Shown here: piece after piece, positions 27,670 to 36,779 of the stretch
Position numbering within the stretch: the stretch's first letter is position 1
How the letters are laid out: each line of letters begins with the position of its first letter
DNA from: Paenibacillus polygoni
GTDB lineage: Bacteria > Bacillota > Bacilli > Paenibacillales > Paenibacillaceae
Direction of reading: 5' to 3'
NCBI RefSeq assembly: GCF_030263935.1
Contig: NZ_CP127162.1
Coordinates: forward strand, 1,311,501-1,375,500
DNA: 64,000 bases
Position numbers and translations under genes: made by a program
Notes under the pieces: generated by a model
The model's database searches: none
Told to the model about the DNA's origin: nothing
Seen by the model: the letters and a program-made list of their open reading frames with translations, nothing else

Positions 27670-28170
27670 TCACAAGGAGCTGTTCGATGTACTTAAGTTG
27701 ACTACGGGTTCTTCTTTAACGAATTTCACGAATAGGAACCTTACCAAAGGACCTATCAATAGTAATTGAGCAGGATAGGCAACAATAACATTTTTGAGAA
27801 CCGTCCGTCCATAGTTTGCAAGGATCGAACCTTCGATACCATTCATGATCATGGATGTAATAAGACCGTATACTGACATGCAGAGGACCATACCTATAAC
27901 CATACAAGTAGATGTAGCAAGAATGACATATAGCGACTTGGATTTATCAAATGGCAAGGAAAACGCGGCTTTTCGAGCACTAGGTCCAACAATAAACGAT
28001 TCTACTAAAAAAGCAATTACAAATGTTAAGGCAAACTGTGATAAAATACCAGAAATAGGTAGTGTGGTTAACAGTCCATTCAAATACATATTGTAAAAGA
28101 ACATGACACATACCATTCCAAAACACATCATTAATCCAAAAATAATTCCTTCTTTTTTGTTACTAGGCAA
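27670..28170 (-). CDS. DUF2798 family membrane protein
   Basis: A 166-residue integral membrane protein with four hydrophobic segments (about residues 9-30, 42-60, 80-105, 125-148), matching two DUF2798 modules of two helices each (e.g. FALTFVIAFLVESFIVGP and AYPAQLLLIGPLVRFLF). TTG start with AAAGGAAG upstream. Convergent with the stress gene. Function unknown. Confidence 0.72.
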   Translation of the reverse strand: MPSNKKEGIIFGLMMCFGMVCVMFFYNMYLNGLLTTLPISGILSQFALTFVIAFLVESFIVGPSARKAAFSLPFDKSKSLYVILATSTCMVIGMVLCMSVYGLITSMIMNGIEGSILANYGRTVLKNVIVAYPAQLLLIGPLVRFLFVKFVKEEPVVNLSTSNSSL

Positions 28171-28340
28171 TTTCTTTTTCTTCCTTTCGTTTTGCAGATA
28201 AGCTTTAGTATAGTGACATAAAAATTTCTTAGTAAGTGAACATTTTGTGAACTTTGATACAGAATTTATAAATTTTCTTTCTTAGTACAGTGAATCTATG
28301 GAGATCGGACTCGTTTTTAATCCTAGAGAAGAAGGTGTGA

Positions 28341-28772
28341 ATGATGGATCAATATACCCACCTTGGTGTATATGGCATTCTCGTCAAAGATGAACAGATC
28401 TTACTCGTTCAAAAATCGAGAGGGCCGCATAAAGGGAAATGGGATCTCCTTGGTGGATCCATTGAGTTTGGCGAAGAGCCTTTGTTTACGCTGAAGAGAG
28501 AGTTTCTAGAAGAGACAGGGATTGAAGATATAGAAGCAGTTATTCATAGTGCTCCCTCCTATACTCTTATTCATCCGTTTAGAGAAAATCAGTTAGAGGA
28601 AATGCATCATATCGGGATAATCTACAGCGTTCGTATTAAGAATGAGAATTATATTTTGAAGGAAAGTGGAGATGGTCATGATTCTCTTGGAGCAAAATGG
28701 TTTTATAAGGGAGAATTAATGGAACTGGAAGTGACACCGTTTGTAGAAGGAATAAGAAGACAGCTTTTATGA
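28341..28772 (+). CDS. Nudix hydrolase
   Basis: A 143-residue Nudix protein. It reads HLGVYGILVKDEQILLVQKS, then the Nudix box GGSIEFGEEPLFTLKREF with LEETGI (about residues 38-60). The two adjacent ATGs (28341, 28344) both follow GAAGGTG. MutT-like by length; substrate unknown. It is the third intact Nudix gene in the run. Confidence 0.87.
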   Translation: MMDQYTHLGVYGILVKDEQILLVQKSRGPHKGKWDLLGGSIEFGEEPLFTLKREFLEETGIEDIEAVIHSAPSYTLIHPFRENQLEEMHHIGIIYSVRIKNENYILKESGDGHDSLGAKWFYKGELMELEVTPFVEGIRRQLL

Positions 28773-28879
28773 AATAGAATCTGATTTTGATTTGGATGGG
28801 AGAACTATGCACTCGAACGGTTATTGTAAAGATCGCACTTTTGACGTAACGATTCTGATATGAGAGGGGACTTACGGAT

Positions 28880-29533
28880 ATGCCTTGGCCAATGATCCAT
28901 TTTGCAGTAGCGAACGAAATATATGAGGGGCAGGTGTCCTCTGCTTTCTTACTGGGAAGTATTGCACCAGATGCAATTCATGCAAGGGAAGGGGCAACAC
29001 GAAGAGAGAAAATGCAGTCTCACTTTGTCAGGGACGATCGCCTGGCTGATCCCGTGCTGCTTACTAGTAAGTACCTGAAGTATATTGATCTAAGTGAAGA
29101 TCCGGCGTGGAAAGCATACATAGCAGGATATTTCATACATATCTTTACCGATGAACGATGGACGGCAACACTTTATGCTGACTTTGAGCGCAAGGTTCAG
29201 AAGGACGCGGTGAAGATTCGAAAGATATACAACGAAGAAGTAAGTCAGCTGGAGTATCATCTTCTACGGAGCAGCTACCGGATTGATAACATTCTTACCC
29301 AATTTGAGACAGCTAAAGGGTTTGAGGTGGCCCCTTTTGTGAGTGCGGAAGAAGTAGAAACGTATCGTGATATGAAGCTGGAGTGGCTAAGGAATCCGAA
29401 GAATGAACCGGGAATTGAGCTGATTTATTTTACAGAAGAAAGGGTTCATGACTTTATTAAAAAAACAGCGGATGAAGCTAAAGAACTTCTCAAAGCTTGG
29501 GAAGCGTTAGAAAAACGGACGATTCAAGGGTGA
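28880..29533 (+). CDS. Zinc-dependent phospholipase C-like hydrolase (PF00882-like), paralogue
   Basis: A 217-residue protein with MIHFAVANEI, LLGSIAPDAIHAR and YFIHIFTDERW, the same ordered His/Asp motifs as the gene at 14424. No signal peptide. The similarity in length and motif order suggests an ancient duplication within the accessory run. Substrate unknown. Confidence 0.7.
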   Translation: MPWPMIHFAVANEIYEGQVSSAFLLGSIAPDAIHAREGATRREKMQSHFVRDDRLADPVLLTSKYLKYIDLSEDPAWKAYIAGYFIHIFTDERWTATLYADFERKVQKDAVKIRKIYNEEVSQLEYHLLRSSYRIDNILTQFETAKGFEVAPFVSAEEVETYRDMKLEWLRNPKNEPGIELIYFTEERVHDFIKKTADEAKELLKAWEALEKRTIQG

Positions 29534-29573
29534 ACTTACGGTCTATCTTACCTATGAATGGAGGAGAACCACG

Positions 29574-30064
29574 ATGAAAAAGATTGTAGCAGGAGGTATT
29601 TTATTTCTTGGTGGACTAATGGAAAAAACTTATTTGATCCTCCAGAAATTACGTTCGGGGCTGTTAAACTTAGAGAAAAAATAGGTGTGTTTTATGAATT
29701 TGGTGGTCAGGCGGAAAGAAAATTCCCTGATCAAGATCTGCCTTTTCAGGCGGTAGGATTCGAAAACAACGTAAAAGAAGACGACAGCTATGTTGTCGGT
29801 GTTAAAGTAAATCTTAACTCCCATATTGTCTCAGTCTCACTTGGATATCACAAGAAGATCTACAATGAACCCTATGAGATCAGTATGAAGGACATCGAAG
29901 CTCATCCTGACAAGTATCTTGTCGAAGAAGTGAAGGATGGTTACGCGCTGTTTGTCATGGATGAATATACACAAGAAGGTTGGACCATAAGAGGTTTTGA
30001 TAAGGAAGGGAATATGGTTGCTGACAAATTGTTCTCTGCTGAGCCGCGGTATACGAACTGGTAA
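29574..30064 (+). pseudogene. Membrane-anchored hypothetical protein, frameshifted near the N-terminus
   Basis: ATG 29574 after GGAGGAGA reads MKKIVAGGILFLGGLM, the start of an anchored protein, but that frame ends at TAG about 60 nt later. The bulk, from FDPPEITFGAV to PRYTNW (about 140 residues), lies in a neighbouring frame. An overlapping frame from ATG 29558 reaches the bulk but would replace the hydrophobic N-end by a polar one. A small deletion near 29620 that also removed part of the TM segment is the likely cause. Confidence 0.6.
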
Positions 30065-30128
30065 AGAGTACATACAGCTTTAGAAACGGAAGCTAGAAAA
30101 CAATAAACAAATCTGAAAGGGGAAGGGA

Positions 30129-30620
30129 ATGCAAACTTTTTTCAGATATAACTGGATTGTAAGAGAACAGTGGTACGAGTGGTGTAAGGATCTCCCGGAA
30201 GAGGAATTATTGCGTCCACGAACGGGAGGAGTCGGAAGCATTTTACAGACCCTTTTTCATATCGTAGATGTAGAGTGGAGCTGGATTCGAAGACTGCAAG
30301 GTAAACCTGATGATCTAGAGAATTTTGATGAATATGCTTCGCTTCAGAAGGTAAGAGAGCTTGATCAGCGATTCAAACCTGAAGTGGAAGCATTCGTTGC
30401 TGCATGGGACAATTCGATGGAGTCCCGAGTATTTTACGATTATAGGCGTGATGGCAGTTTTGATATGGATGCTTGGGGTGAAGTAATGCGCCATATTATT
30501 GCACATCAGATTCACCATATGGGACAGCTATCTGTTTGGGCAAGAGAAAAAGGAATTCAGAAGAATCCCGTTTCTCCTAATGTTATAGGTAAGAATCTAA
30601 TTGCAGTTCAGCAAAAATGA
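30129..30620 (+). CDS. DinB family protein
   Basis: A 163-residue DinB-type helical protein. Metal ligands are in LQTLFHIVDVEWSWIRRLQG and MRHIIAHQIHHMGQLSVWAR. It is closest among the three window paralogues to classical DinB, whose members include DNA-damage-inducible and thiol-transferase proteins. The DUF4177 gene follows 15 nt later. Confidence 0.85.
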   Translation: MQTFFRYNWIVREQWYEWCKDLPEEELLRPRTGGVGSILQTLFHIVDVEWSWIRRLQGKPDDLENFDEYASLQKVRELDQRFKPEVEAFVAAWDNSMESRVFYDYRRDGSFDMDAWGEVMRHIIAHQIHHMGQLSVWAREKGIQKNPVSPNVIGKNLIAVQQK

Positions 30621-30635
30621 GAGGTGAAAACGAAG

Positions 30636-30836
30636 ATGGAACAATGGGAATACAAAACGATGAAATATAAAACAGGTGGGTTCTTGGGAGGGAAAGTAGA
30701 TACGGAGGAGTTCGAACAGGAACTAAATGAATATGGACTGGATGGCTGGGAAATCGTATCCTGTTTTGATACAAGTATTTCGCAAGGTGCATCAAAGGAT
30801 GTGATTGTCGTCTTTAAAAGAAGAAGACAGTTATAA
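30636..30836 (+). CDS. DUF4177 domain protein
   Basis: A 66-residue protein, WEYKTMKYKTGG...LNEYGLDGWEIVSCFD...VIVVFKRR, a textbook DUF4177 unit of unknown function. ATG 30636 is 9 nt after GAGGTG. Probably in one operon with the DinB gene. Confidence 0.85.
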   Translation: MEQWEYKTMKYKTGGFLGGKVDTEEFEQELNEYGLDGWEIVSCFDTSISQGASKDVIVVFKRRRQL

Positions 30837-30854
30837 GCAGCAAAGCGAACTCAC

Positions 30855-31076
30855 TTAATCGGAGATTGTCTCTATTGATATAATCTGATCGTGCACCTGG
30901 TAGTACAAAGGAGCGCCGAGAAGTAGAAGAACAACAAATAAGATCATTAAATTACGAAATAATTTCACGTTCTTCTCTTTCTTCGCATAGAGCCAGAAAG
31001 GAAAGCAGATACAGGCTGCCAGCAGAAAAAATAACTCAGCGATAACGATCACTGGAGCATAATCCTCAAGTCTCAT
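30855..31076 (-). CDS. Small two-TM membrane protein
   Basis: A 73-residue protein with two hydrophobic segments (VIVIAELFFLLAACICFPFW and LMILFVVLLLLGAPLYY) separated by a Lys-rich loop. ATG 31076 follows GAGGTGA. The family is not recognised. It converges on the DUF4177 gene. Confidence 0.62.
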   Translation of the reverse strand: MRLEDYAPVIVIAELFFLLAACICFPFWLYAKKEKNVKLFRNLMILFVVLLLLGAPLYYQVHDQIISIETISD

Positions 31077-31161
31077 TAATCTCACCTCGTCTTTTTTTAT
31101 CCAATTATAGAATATTTTTCTTTGCCTTGCGATAAAAAATTTCCAATCAGGGGGCTAATAG

Positions 31162-31851
31162 ATGAAATTCAAAGCGGTGTTTCTCGATTTCTATGGCACA
31201 TTAGTACATGAAGATGATGATATTTTGCCACTGATTTATGATGAAGTGAAACGCTACAGCTCGGATCATATAGAAAATCTAGAGACAAACCATATTGGGA
31301 AGTATTGGTCCACCGCTTTTTTTGACCTGTCGAGAGAAAGTTATGGTGACTCGTTTCTCACGCAAAGGGAGATCGGTATTCAATCTTTAACAGATACAGT
31401 TCGGCATTTCAAATCATCTTGTATAGCAGAAGATATCATTCAAACTCAGTTTAATCACTGGATTCAGCCTCGATTATACGAGGATACTCTCCCTTTTTTG
31501 GAATCGATCGCTGGAAACCCTATCTACATTCTATCCAATATTGATAGGAACGATATAATGTCTGCCTTAAGCTTTCATGGGATTTCGGTAACGGACGTAA
31601 TAACAAGTGAAGATGTGAGATCTTACAAACCAAGAAGTGAATTATTTGAAGAGGGACTGCGCAGAAGTGGATGTACAGCACATGAAGTGATCCATATAGG
31701 GGATTCTCTTGCGAGTGATATTGAGGGTGCTCAGCGTCTTGGCATCAAAGCAATCTGGATCAATAGGCTTGGTAGAAAGCTGCCGGATCACTATAAACCA
31801 GATTACATCTATCGTAATTTAAGTGAAATAAACTTGGAGTCTTTATCATAA
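31162..31851 (+). CDS. HAD superfamily hydrolase (subfamily IA)
   Basis: A 229-residue HAD-IA protein with motif I LDFYGTLVH, motif II YILSNID, motif III SYKPRSELFEEGL, motif IV IHIGDSLASDIEGA. Tyr replaces the second Asp of motif I, as in a common HAD-IA group. Small-molecule phosphatase likely, substrate unknown. Confidence 0.82.
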   Translation: MKFKAVFLDFYGTLVHEDDDILPLIYDEVKRYSSDHIENLETNHIGKYWSTAFFDLSRESYGDSFLTQREIGIQSLTDTVRHFKSSCIAEDIIQTQFNHWIQPRLYEDTLPFLESIAGNPIYILSNIDRNDIMSALSFHGISVTDVITSEDVRSYKPRSELFEEGLRRSGCTAHEVIHIGDSLASDIEGAQRLGIKAIWINRLGRKLPDHYKPDYIYRNLSEINLESLS

Positions 31852-31855
31852 AAAT

Positions 31856-31896
31856 AGAGAAGGGATACCCGCAAATGGGTTCCCTTCTCTTTACTT
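31856..31896. terminator. Bidirectional terminator
   Basis: AGAGAAGGGATACCC pairs with GGGTTCCCTTCTCT around GCAAAT. It separates the convergent HAD and GGDEF-EAL genes and has A/T tails on both sides. Confidence 0.8.
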
Positions 31897-34287
31897 TTTA
31901 TAATCTTCTAAAAAAACCATAAGTTGTTCTCTGGGCATAGGACGGCCAGTGAGATAACCCTGAACTTCATGACATCCTAGATTACGCAGCAAGGACAGCT
32001 GTTGTTCTGTCTCTACCCCTTCAGCGATAACCCGCATACCTAATCGGTCTGCTAATTCAATAATGGTTTGTACAACCTTTGCTTCATTTATGTTCATGGC
32101 AATATCTTGAATGAGTGAACGGTCAATTTTAATATATTTGAATGGAAAGCGGTTCAGCATACTTAGTGAAGAGAACCCTGTCCCGAAATCATCAATTGAT
32201 AATGATATACCCAGTTCTACCAAAGCACGGCAGATTTCTAGTGACTTTTTTAAATCGAATATTGCTGTACTTTCCGTGATTTCAAGACATATATTCCGCG
32301 GGGTAAGTTTATATTGCTGAAGCAATTCCGCAACGCGTTTTGCAAACAAAGGCTCTCTAAGCTGATGGGCAGACAAATTGACGGAAACCAAAATATCAAC
32401 ATATCCCTCATCTACCAATTGTTTCGTTTGTTTAAAAGCAGCATTCAAAACCCAGTCACCAATGAGTTTTATCATTCCTGTATCTTCCGCAATCGGTATG
32501 AATTGAGCAGGGGATACGAATCCCAGTTCAGGTGACTTCCATCGAATTAAAGCTTCTAACCCAAGAATACGATTTGTATGCGTATCGATCTGCGGTTGGT
32601 AGTATAATGTGAATTCATCATTTGCTAGAGCCGTGCTGAGGCCATTCACAATAGTTAAATTTCGTTCGGCCATGGCTTTGAGGTTTGGAGTATATGCATA
32701 GTATTGGTTACGTCCTGCTTGTTTTGCAGCATACATCGCAGTGTCTGAACTGCTGTACAATGCTTCGATGGTTCTGCCGTCCTCAGGCGCTATGCTAATA
32801 CCAACCGATGCAGTAACGGTATATGGTTTTCCAAAGATATGAATGGGCTGCTGTAGAGAGGATAAAAGCTGATTAGCATAACAAATAGCCTGACCACTGT
32901 GGTTTACTGGCACGGTTATGGCAAATTCATCCCCGCCCAGCCGGGATATAACTGCAGAAGACGGCATACTATTACGAATCTGATGTGCAACATGTTGCAG
33001 TAAAAAATCCCCAGCCGAGTGACCAAGCGTATCATTTATCCATTTAAATTGATCAAGGTCTATCATAATGACAGCTGTCTGCCGATCTTCTAAATCAGAA
33101 TTTTGAAGTGCCTGCTCTAAATTTTCCATAAAATGAAGCCGGTTTCCGAGTCCTGTTAAATTATCCTCATAAGCTAGTTTTTGCAGTTTTGCCTCCGCAT
33201 TCTTTGTTTCTGTGATGTCACGTGTAACTAAATAACAGAAAATCTGATCATCGATTTCCAAATAGGCGCTGTCGATCTCCACGATCTTTGTTTCATGTAA
33301 AAATGTATTGATCCTCTGTTCGATATGAATAGGTGTCATCGTGTCAAATCGATCTTTATATAATTCTTTCATCATTTGCCGATCTTCCTCAGGGATAAGG
33401 GCGTTTAGATCAATCCCTTCTTCTGAAATCGCATTCGGAATTCCAATCGATCTCCGAAAGGCTTCATTCATTTCTACGGCAAATCCTGATTGGTTTACGA
33501 GTGCAATGCCTTGTCTTGATAAAGAAAATAGAACTTCAAACCTGCGATTAGGAGAAGCTAGGAAATCATAATGAACCATGGCGGAGCGGATAAAATAAGC
33601 CCAAATGAGTATACAGTACGCAGGCATGATTTCGTAAGGGAGTATTCTAAAAAGAATCTCAGTGCCAAATGAATCTTTTAATAAGGAAATGACAGACCAG
33701 AAGACAGCCCATATGAGACTGAAGACAAGCCCTTGTTTGATCCTGTGCTGACGAAGACGCTCTTTTCGCGACCAATTCTTAGATCTTCGCTGACGGTTGC
33801 CAATCCATGAAAAGAGAAACAACATCAAAAAATTATAACCTGATATCACCATAATCATTACTAACAGATAAGAGTCCAACTGTTCAGAACGCCCTAATAT
33901 ACTTTGTGTACTAGACACCGAAGTTTCCGGGGCATTCATTAAGATGGGAAAGATACCGATCGACGGGACTAAACAAAGCAGATGCCGGAATATCGGTTTT
34001 ATTCGTACTTTGCTAACCAAGCTATAGAGATAAAGCCCGAGCGTCATGGTTACAAATATGCTGATGTACTTTACATACATCGTTACATATAAACCAGTTT
34101 CAATCGGCAGTGTTTTTGCCCAAAATCCTCCCAGAAAAAATAAACTAAGCGAAAACAATAGCAGCATGCTTAAGCGGTTTATTGTACTTCGAGGATTTTT
34201 GAAATAAACTTCAATTCCCATTGCGAATAAAATTAAAAACGGGATAAATAAACATATAATTTGTAGGATCATGTTGTACATTACCAT
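31891..34287 (-). CDS. Membrane-bound GGDEF-EAL cyclic-di-GMP enzyme with PAS domain
   Basis: A 798-residue protein. Residues about 1-240 hold seven or more hydrophobic helices (7TM-type sensor), followed by a PAS domain (about 245-360), GGDEF (about 365-535) and EAL (about 545-795). GGDEF keeps the active RLGGDEFAI; EAL keeps LEALIRW, DDFGTGFSSL, KIDRS and AEGVET. Both activities, synthesis and breakdown of c-di-GMP, are therefore possible. It probably controls motility or biofilm in response to a membrane signal. ATG 34287 or 34281 after GATGGAGC. Confidence 0.92.
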   Translation of the reverse strand: MVMYNMILQIICLFIPFLILFAMGIEVYFKNPRSTINRLSMLLLFSLSLFFLGGFWAKTLPIETGLYVTMYVKYISIFVTMTLGLYLYSLVSKVRIKPIFRHLLCLVPSIGIFPILMNAPETSVSSTQSILGRSEQLDSYLLVMIMVISGYNFLMLFLFSWIGNRQRRSKNWSRKERLRQHRIKQGLVFSLIWAVFWSVISLLKDSFGTEILFRILPYEIMPAYCILIWAYFIRSAMVHYDFLASPNRRFEVLFSLSRQGIALVNQSGFAVEMNEAFRRSIGIPNAISEEGIDLNALIPEEDRQMMKELYKDRFDTMTPIHIEQRINTFLHETKIVEIDSAYLEIDDQIFCYLVTRDITETKNAEAKLQKLAYEDNLTGLGNRLHFMENLEQALQNSDLEDRQTAVIMIDLDQFKWINDTLGHSAGDFLLQHVAHQIRNSMPSSAVISRLGGDEFAITVPVNHSGQAICYANQLLSSLQQPIHIFGKPYTVTASVGISIAPEDGRTIEALYSSSDTAMYAAKQAGRNQYYAYTPNLKAMAERNLTIVNGLSTALANDEFTLYYQPQIDTHTNRILGLEALIRWKSPELGFVSPAQFIPIAEDTGMIKLIGDWVLNAAFKQTKQLVDEGYVDILVSVNLSAHQLREPLFAKRVAELLQQYKLTPRNICLEITESTAIFDLKKSLEICRALVELGISLSIDDFGTGFSSLSMLNRFPFKYIKIDRSLIQDIAMNINEAKVVQTIIELADRLGMRVIAEGVETEQQLSLLRNLGCHEVQGYLTGRPMPREQLMVFLEDYKK

Positions 34288-34521
34288 CGCTCCATCAATT
34301 AGACTTCAGTAATAACTCTTATTCATATATCGTCGGGTATAAAGTTTTTTTTATATCTCCTAACTTAAGCAAGGCAAGATTCTATTTTACAGTATTTAAC
34401 TGGTGAATATAAAAAGGTTGAATATTAATTATAGATGTGGAATCATAAAAAATATAATAATTGGAAAATAAAGCTTGTAGTTCATTTTTTGAAAATTATA
34501 AGGGGTGAGGAGAATTCATTA

Positions 34522-35013
34522 ATGAAAAAGAGAAGGTATACAACAAAGCTCTCCCGAAAAGAATGTCTATCCTTTATAAAAGAAAATATCGATTTTATCC
34601 GCTTTGATTTTTATAACGAATTCTTTCGTGGATGGACGAAGTTCGGCATTTTTAGCATTTCGTATAACGATGGGGAACACAAGAGGAGAAGAATCATACG
34701 TAATAAGGCGGTAGGCCGGATTTCTGTAAAAGATGGAAAAACCCATGTTCGTTTTCGTCTATATAAAGGATGGACAGATCCCTTTTCTTATATCTACACG
34801 ATGTTTCTTTTTCTATGTATATATTTATTCATGGGCCCCCCGTTTCTTTCTGAAATGTTTCTCCTTTGCGTAAGCCTGTTACCTGCGATTATAATTGTAT
34901 ATTCTTGGTTATACACGATTTTATCAGAAGATGGCCATTCCAATGAGGCGCTTTTGCTTGCTTATGTAGAGCGAGTATTTGAGCTGGAACCGGAGATGAA
35001 GCAGAGAAAATGA
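34522..35013 (+). CDS. Hypothetical protein with two C-terminal TM helices
   Basis: A 163-residue protein: a basic soluble N-terminal domain (KLSRKECLSFIKENIDFIRF...), then two adjacent hydrophobic helices (about 95-145) and a short acidic tail. ATG 34522 follows GTGAGGAG; the upstream frame (from 34435) has no SD. Unrecognised. Overlaps the next gene by 4 nt (ATGA). Confidence 0.58.
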   Translation: MKKRRYTTKLSRKECLSFIKENIDFIRFDFYNEFFRGWTKFGIFSISYNDGEHKRRRIIRNKAVGRISVKDGKTHVRFRLYKGWTDPFSYIYTMFLFLCIYLFMGPPFLSEMFLLCVSLLPAIIIVYSWLYTILSEDGHSNEALLLAYVERVFELEPEMKQRK

Positions 35014-35492
35014 TAAGTCATAAAAAGAAGAGGTTTTATATATGGATCAGTGCAGTCGTAATTACTTGTATTGTTGCTGCATTTTATTATCATCGGGATC
35101 TACCCTTCCATCACAATATAGAGGCAGTAATCTATTCTCCAGATACAACATTTGAGAAAAAGACAACGGTAATACTGGATGGGGAAAAATACAAAAGATT
35201 ATCGGGGAAGCACCGGATTTCAGGAGAGATTAGGGTGGACGAAGAGTTATCATATCACTTTACTGCCGATTTGGAAGGAAACCAGTACGTATATATAGTT
35301 CCTTATTATGACGAGAGTGGAAATCAGCGTGCGCTTGGGGTAATTCATATTTCTAAAGACTTGGATCAGGTATGGCTGAGTTCAAGTGAACTTAACAGCC
35401 GTTATCAACTTGATGATGGGTATGTCTACGGTCCAGCAAGTTCCAAAAGGGATGTAGACGATTCGTTAACGAAGATGCTTTATGGTGAATGA
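35010..35492 (+). CDS. Membrane-anchored hypothetical protein
   Basis: A 160-residue protein with a basic N-end, one TM segment (WISAVVITCIVAAFYY) and an extracytoplasmic beta-rich domain. Not recognised. The ATGA overlap with the previous membrane protein suggests they act together. Confidence 0.6.
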   Translation: MISHKKKRFYIWISAVVITCIVAAFYYHRDLPFHHNIEAVIYSPDTTFEKKTTVILDGEKYKRLSGKHRISGEIRVDEELSYHFTADLEGNQYVYIVPYYDESGNQRALGVIHISKDLDQVWLSSSELNSRYQLDDGYVYGPASSKRDVDDSLTKMLYGE

Positions 35493-35535
35493 GCAGCGTA
35501 AACTTTCGTGTTATAAGGAAAAGGAGTGAAATATA

Positions 35536-35689
35536 ATGGTTTGTTATCACATTGGTGTTTTCATTTTTAATAGGTGTATTATGTGTGAAATTCGGAATGG
35601 ATAACTCAAAACAAAGTAAATACAACGAGGAAATGCTGCAAGAGCTTAGGGATATTAAGGAATTACTTGAGCAAAGAAGAGAAAATTAG
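35536..35689 (+). pseudogene. Small single-TM protein frameshifted just after the start
   Basis: ATG 35536 after AAAGGAG leads into a frame that stops at about 35605. Removing one G of the ATGG at 35538-35539 gives a clean 50-residue protein: FVITLVFSFLIGVLCVKFG as TM segment, then a helical NEEMLQELRDIKELLEQRR tail. Its shape is that of a normal small membrane protein, so a one-base insertion is likely. A downstream TTG (35552) lacks an SD. Confidence 0.6.
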
Positions 35690-35749
35690 AGAATAGTAGG
35701 GAAAAGCAGGGGAAGTAGATTACACTTTACAGCGTGACCAACACACTCT

Positions 35750-36097
35750 ATGAATGATACAGACTACAAGAATGAGCACACAGAAGGATTTTGCACGATG
35801 GATGTAACAACCCCGATTCCGTGGAGAAGATATTTTGCTAGAACATTTGATTATATGGTTCACGCTGCTCTGTTTCTAACTATTGGGTTATTGATAATAC
35901 AAGTCTCATGCAACTATTAGATCGCAGTTCAGCGGCTATTGATTTTTTGATGCTTATCGTGTGGATTGTGGTTCGTGAGGTATGCTCTCGCATTGAATTA
36001 GCATAAAACGGTGGTTTAGGTCTGCGATGTACCGTATGATAGGAACAGGTTCGACGAATATCTATATAGGAAAAGAGAGGGATACACCGTTTCATGA
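35750..36097 (+). pseudogene. RDD family membrane protein, decayed
   Basis: The first frame from ATG 35750 reads DVTTPIPWRRYFARTFDYMV, the RDD N-terminal signature, then stops. A second frame carries SSAAIDFLMLIVWIVVREV, and a third ends YDRNRFDEYLYRKREGYTVS, resembling the RDD C-terminus. The central RDD helix with GKxLxGI is missing. It ends in an ATGA overlap with the YcxB-like gene, so the pair was once coupled. Confidence 0.65.
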
Positions 36098-36597
36098 AAA
36101 TTACGATGGATTTAACAAAAGAAGATTATTGGAATATGAACAAGTATGTCATGTTCCATATTCCGAAGCACCGAAACCTGCTGATGCTCACATTCATCAG
36201 CCTGCCGATTATTATCATTGCACTGCTTCGTTTCGTGTTGGACTACTCATGGATATATTCTATTATTATCGGAATCCTGGTGAGTGCATTATCTGCGTTT
36301 TATATGATTTTTTCGATTAAACGCAAGGTCATGAGGGTTGTAAAAACAAACGCGGGAACGGTCGGTCAACATACAATTGAACTTAGTGGGGAAGGTATGT
36401 ACGAAACCACCGAATATAATAATCTAGAGTATTCCTGGAAAGAGATCGAAGCGATTAAATCAGATAAGGAATATATTTATATTTTCGTCAATAGTGTTCA
36501 GGCGATCAACATTCCTAAACGTGCTTTTGCGGACGATAAACAAGAGCAGGCATTTGTACATCAACTCGAGCAATATACTCATAAGAAAATATCTTAA
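36094..36597 (+). CDS. YcxB-like membrane protein
   Basis: A 167-residue protein: residues 30-75 form two TM helices, and a C-terminal YcxB-like (PF14317-type) domain contains VGQHTIELSGEGMYETTEYN then YSWKEIEAIKSDKEYIYIFV and a late NIPKRAF. Function unknown. ATG 36094 overlaps the end of a decayed RDD gene. Confidence 0.75.
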   Translation: MKITMDLTKEDYWNMNKYVMFHIPKHRNLLMLTFISLPIIIIALLRFVLDYSWIYSIIIGILVSALSAFYMIFSIKRKVMRVVKTNAGTVGQHTIELSGEGMYETTEYNNLEYSWKEIEAIKSDKEYIYIFVNSVQAINIPKRAFADDKQEQAFVHQLEQYTHKKIS

Positions 36598-36603
36598 TAA
36601 ACA

Positions 36604-36640
36604 AGGCCAAGAGCGATATAAAGCTTTTGGTCTTTTTTTG
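36604..36640 (+). terminator. Intrinsic terminator
   Basis: GGCCAAGAGC pairs with GCTTTTGGTC (G-T pairs) followed by seven T. Confidence 0.75.
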
Positions 36641-36779
36641 CGATTTTATACAGGATAGTCGCATCCCAGTCACGAAAGAAAACAAAGAATCCCGTCATTT
36701 ACGCAATTATGAAGTCATAAAGTAAATAGATCATTAAGAAAAGAGTTTGAGTTAGGGACGATTCTTAGAGGAGGAATGA

